A stretch of 64,000 bases of DNA from an uncultured Lachnospiraceae bacterium (GTDB taxonomy: Bacteria > Bacillota > Clostridia > Lachnospirales > Lachnospiraceae), in NCBI GenBank assembly GCA_910578795.1, contig CAJTSD010000011.1, positions 1 through 64,000 on the forward strand, given 5' to 3'. Positions 61,367 to 64,000 of this stretch are shown piece after piece; position 1 is the stretch's first letter; each line of letters begins with the position of its first letter. A program made the translations under genes and the position numbers. The notes below the pieces were generated by a model. The model was given only the letters and a program-made list of their open reading frames with translations, was not told the DNA's origin and made no database searches.

Positions 61367-62293
61367 TTAGGGATTCACATCCTTCATCAACGGTTCAATT
61401 TGGGACAGCATATTATTCATATCCTCAAACATAGTACTCTTTGTTGTTCCAAGGCTGCTGGCACGATTGATGTGTTTTATAACTTCCTGGTACTGATATT
61501 TTATATTGTCAAAAAATTGACAAAGAGTCTGCAATTTTCCATGCGATGCCTGAATAACGTCAGATATTTCATCCTGTACGGAAGATGCGCCTTCTGCCGC
61601 TTCCGTAATCTGCTCAAAGGAGTTGGATGTATTGTTTACGATGTCAGAACCCTGTCCAAGTGTCTGCTGCGATGCAACAATACTTTCATTGAGCTGCTTT
61701 GCACCAACTTCAACATTATGAACACTCATATCTACGTCATCCGTCAGACCTTTAATTTCTTTAGCAAGTTCGCCGACTTTTTCTGCGACAATGGCGAACC
61801 CTTTTCCATGAGTTCCGGCTCTTGCTGCTTCAATGGAAGCGTTAAGTGCAAGAATGTTGGTTTCGTCTGCGATGGATACGATTTTTCCCATACACCGGCG
61901 AATATCTTTTACGGCAAGCTGGAGCTGGTCAAAGGTGCTCTCCATAGCACTGAAAGATTCCATTATTTGTGTCGAGGTTTGTTTCAGATCCTCCATCATA
62001 TCCTGAGCCCCGGATACGGTTTGTGATATATTTTCTTTTACCAGTGCAAATTGACTGGCAGCCTCATTGACACTTGAAAACGATGCGTCAAAATCCTGCA
62101 GTTGTGCCTGAAAATTCTCGGCTTCATTTAATACGCCGGCAAATGAACTGCCAATCATACTCAGCTCTGATAAGGATGCTACCTCTTTTTGTGCAAGTTC
62201 CTTTTGGTATTCATTCAGGGTGCTTGTTACGTGCAGGACAGGATAAAGAATTTTTGGCTGTGCGGAATTTCCCCGGTTTTTCTTTGAAAACAT
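61367..62293 (-). CDS. Cytosolic methyl-accepting chemotaxis-type signalling protein
   Basis: 308 residues without membrane spans. The MCP hairpin tip is clear: IADETNILALNASIEAARAG (about 145-165), then GKGFAIVAEKVGELA. No sensor domain is within the chain; the N-terminal 50 residues are charged. The FIST gene just upstream (16 bases) probably gives the sensor part. No chemotaxis or flagellar gene is in the window. Confidence 0.9.
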   Translation of the reverse strand: MFSKKNRGNSAQPKILYPVLHVTSTLNEYQKELAQKEVASLSELSMIGSSFAGVLNEAENFQAQLQDFDASFSSVNEAASQFALVKENISQTVSGAQDMMEDLKQTSTQIMESFSAMESTFDQLQLAVKDIRRCMGKIVSIADETNILALNASIEAARAGTHGKGFAIVAEKVGELAKEIKGLTDDVDMSVHNVEVGAKQLNESIVASQQTLGQGSDIVNNTSNSFEQITEAAEGASSVQDEISDVIQASHGKLQTLCQFFDNIKYQYQEVIKHINRASSLGTTKSTMFEDMNNMLSQIEPLMKDVNP

Positions 62294-62308
62294 AATGCTT
62301 TACCCCCT

Positions 62309-63364
62309 TTATTCAAAGACAACGCAAGTCATGGACTGGTTGACAAAACGATTATTGTAATGCTCTCCGTAACCGACAAGACCGGCATGGGAACCTAATG
62401 CTCCCATTTCTTTCAGATATTCCTGCATATAATTATTTCCGGTAAACAGCTTGTAGCGGAACAGACAATTCACTGAAAAAACAGCCGAACATTTTGGAAA
62501 ATCTCTGCGGATTGTCTGAATGGTTTGTTTGACAGTTGCCCTATAATCTCCTAATTCCAACAGAATTAAGACATCGGAATCGTTGACCTGACGGAAACAT
62601 GCTAATGCGTTTCCGCTGACTTCCTTTATGGAAGTGATACAGGTGTCGTTTCCATCAATTTTTCCAAAAGGATTTTTAAAGGTCTGTGTCAGGATTCCTT
62701 CATCTGTTACATTGAGAATGCTTTTGTATACCTGCTTTGCCGGCGTCCCGTTGAGGGAACCAATTATGTAATTTGCCCTGTCCGTGTTGGAAGCAATAAA
62801 ACGATAGTTGCCAAATGGACGATATATATTTTCTTTATAAGTTTTTACGCGTCCGCCGTGATTACGAACAAATGCGTAGGCAACTGCATCATGGTATATT
62901 TTGCCGTTCGCGGATACTTTACCGCTATCGCCGGTTCCGCCGACCAGCTGGATCTCCCTGTGCTTCAGACAGGAATAGATAGTGGTTAATACGCAGGCAT
63001 CATTGCCGCTACAAAAGTCAATACACACAGTATCCTGTGAGGAAGCCCCTATTTTGCTAAGATCTTTTTCCATTCGTTCGATGTATTTCACAGGCATAGT
63101 TGATACCTGTTCCAGCACATTTGCGGTGGCGCTGATATCATCTAAAAATGCAATGACGCTGACTCCTTCTTCTACGATACTGGTATCATAGCTCATTCCG
63201 ATACATCCGATACTTGGAACTTTGGGATATAGGGATTCCAAAGTCTTTACATGTGCTTCAAACTGGCTGTTGTTTGATAACAGCATAAGAAATTTGGGAT
63301 TGACCAAACCGCGGACAGCCGCTGCCAAATCTCCGCTCTGACTTGCTCCATAAAACTGTTTCAT
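62309..63364 (-). CDS. FIST-domain sensor protein
   Basis: 351 residues. FIST N domain (LVNPKFLMLLSNNSQFEAHV, VPSIGCIGMSYDTSI, VGGTGDSGKV) and FIST C domain (VLILLELGDYRATVKQTIQT, GLVGYGEHYNN near the end). FIST domains are thought to bind small ligands such as amino acids. No span, so it senses inside the cell. It is co-transcribed with the MCP gene, forming a sensor/transducer pair. Confidence 0.88.
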   Translation of the reverse strand: MKQFYGASQSGDLAAAVRGLVNPKFLMLLSNNSQFEAHVKTLESLYPKVPSIGCIGMSYDTSIVEEGVSVIAFLDDISATANVLEQVSTMPVKYIERMEKDLSKIGASSQDTVCIDFCSGNDACVLTTIYSCLKHREIQLVGGTGDSGKVSANGKIYHDAVAYAFVRNHGGRVKTYKENIYRPFGNYRFIASNTDRANYIIGSLNGTPAKQVYKSILNVTDEGILTQTFKNPFGKIDGNDTCITSIKEVSGNALACFRQVNDSDVLILLELGDYRATVKQTIQTIRRDFPKCSAVFSVNCLFRYKLFTGNNYMQEYLKEMGALGSHAGLVGYGEHYNNRFVNQSMTCVVFE

Positions 63365-63523
63365 ACAACTTCATTCCTTTCCTAATATCTCATGTCACTA
63401 AATAATAAATAGCAGTTATTATTATACTTTATAATAATATAATTGGTCAATCGTATTTTTGATATATATATGTAACGGTGACGATTTTTGGGTCACTGTT
63501 TCGACAGGAATTGGTTTTGCATA

Positions 63524-63808
63524 TTAGTTTTTATCCAGTACATAACTTATTTCGTTCTTTACAATCTGACTAAGTTGGTCAAAATTGCTGGTTCCCTTAA
63601 TTGCCCGTGCCTCTTCTGCGGTTATGAGCTTACGCAGCTTAACGGAATGGTTTTCGACAGGAATATATGCTTTTTTTGCCTTGTCAAAGACGGAACGCAG
63701 CAGATAATAACTGTAGGTATCTTTTCGATTGTCGGAAAGTTTGACGATGTCATCAACGATGCACACGCCAAGCGTTTCACTATAGATGATTTCTTTTTTT
63801 TGAAACAA
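63524..63808 (-). CDS. Short CarD-like transcription regulator
   Basis: 94 residues. MFQKKEIIYSETLGVCIVDD followed by YYLLRS and AYIPVENHSVKLRKLIT follows the CarD/TRCF RNA polymerase-interacting module. Full CarD/CdnL proteins are about 160 residues with a helical DNA-binding half; here only one short helical tail follows. It may bind polymerase only. AACGGAGGA lies upstream on the minus strand. Confidence 0.75.
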   Translation of the reverse strand: MFQKKEIIYSETLGVCIVDDIVKLSDNRKDTYSYYLLRSVFDKAKKAYIPVENHSVKLRKLITAEEARAIKGTSNFDQLSQIVKNEISYVLDKN

Positions 63809-64000
63809 CGTTATTCCTCCGTGTCATTTTGCCCTTTGGTATATCGTTCCGCGTAAAAATATTCTCGGATAACATAATAGGACATTTTCTAATATATACA
63901 GTATACGACAAAACCTGACTCTCTGCAAATAGACGGAAAATTCAGAAAACACTATGCAAAATAACTGAAACAAACTGTGCAAAGCGACAGAATTAAGAAA
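63809..64000. other. AT-rich right edge, no gene seen
   Basis: 192 bases upstream of the CarD-like gene. It should contain that gene's promoter, but no pair of hexamers stands out. Confidence 0.4.

Overview
The window looks like chromosome of an anaerobic, spore-forming Clostridia member, most likely a Lachnospiraceae gut or rumen species. The basis is the set of endospore genes (yabP, yabQ, a SpoIIE-type phosphatase, a CotS-like kinase), strong AGGAGG ribosome sites, pyruvate formate-lyase chemistry with an acetate kinase, and cytoplasmic GH43 and pentose-sugar genes. Nothing looks like an intact phage, plasmid or conjugative element; the only recombinase is a lone tyrosine integrase near the left edge.

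Layout. 1-7.0 kb: a cut gene end, the integrase, ackA behind two CcpA-type cre boxes, cca, a CotS-like kinase and a PEGA lipoprotein. 7.1-16.2 kb: the conserved block hup-rqcP-yabP-yabQ-divIC-spoIIE-tilS-hpt-ftsH, then a DEAD-box helicase with a long leader. 16.3-25.8 kb: surface lipoproteins, two GH43 glycosidases, a DinJ/PIN toxin-antitoxin pair, a metallopeptidase lipoprotein and a Sel1-repeat protein. 26-33 kb: tRNA-Tyr, mscL with a zinc ribbon, an unknown membrane protein, an unusual phosphofructokinase, a GH18 protein and mecA. 33.3-36.9 kb: a decayed HipA-like locus, then a pyruvate formate-lyase encoded in pieces. 37-49 kb: a DUF5722 protein, a GH25 lysozyme, a sirtuin, then rpsF-ssb-rpsR, pepT, gdpP-rplI-dnaB and a MerR-type regulator. 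49-53.9 kb: ferredoxin, pflA, a degenerate HPt membrane protein, folT behind a THF riboswitch, a membrane-tethered Mrr-like nuclease and YlmH. 54-59.7 kb: a pentose operon (FGGY kinase, araD, split transketolase, DUF362 ferredoxin-like protein). 59.7-64 kb: RsiV/SigV-like anti-sigma and sigma factors, a two-gene FIST/MCP cytosolic receptor and a short CarD-like protein.

How the parts fit together. Pentoses released by the GH43 enzymes or imported as arabinose would enter the araD/transketolase route, pass glycolysis (pfk), and leave as formate and acetyl-CoA (split PFL with PflA), with acetate and ATP made by AckA.

The strongest unusual signal is the PFL locus. The core (catalytic Cys-Cys present) ends exactly where the glycyl radical domain should begin. 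That domain is a separate 79-residue protein, and between the two lies a 67-residue protein that copies the start of the radical domain but replaces the glycine loop with a three-cysteine segment. The second is a family of about 130-150 bp interspersed elements with terminal inverted repeats, 8-bp target duplications and RNA-like covarying hairpins; two copies sit exactly at gene ends and supply the stop codon. Ribosomal, ssb, dnaB, hpt, ftsH and tilS clusters of this kind lie near the origin in Bacillus, so the window may be origin-proximal, but no dnaA/dnaN is present.
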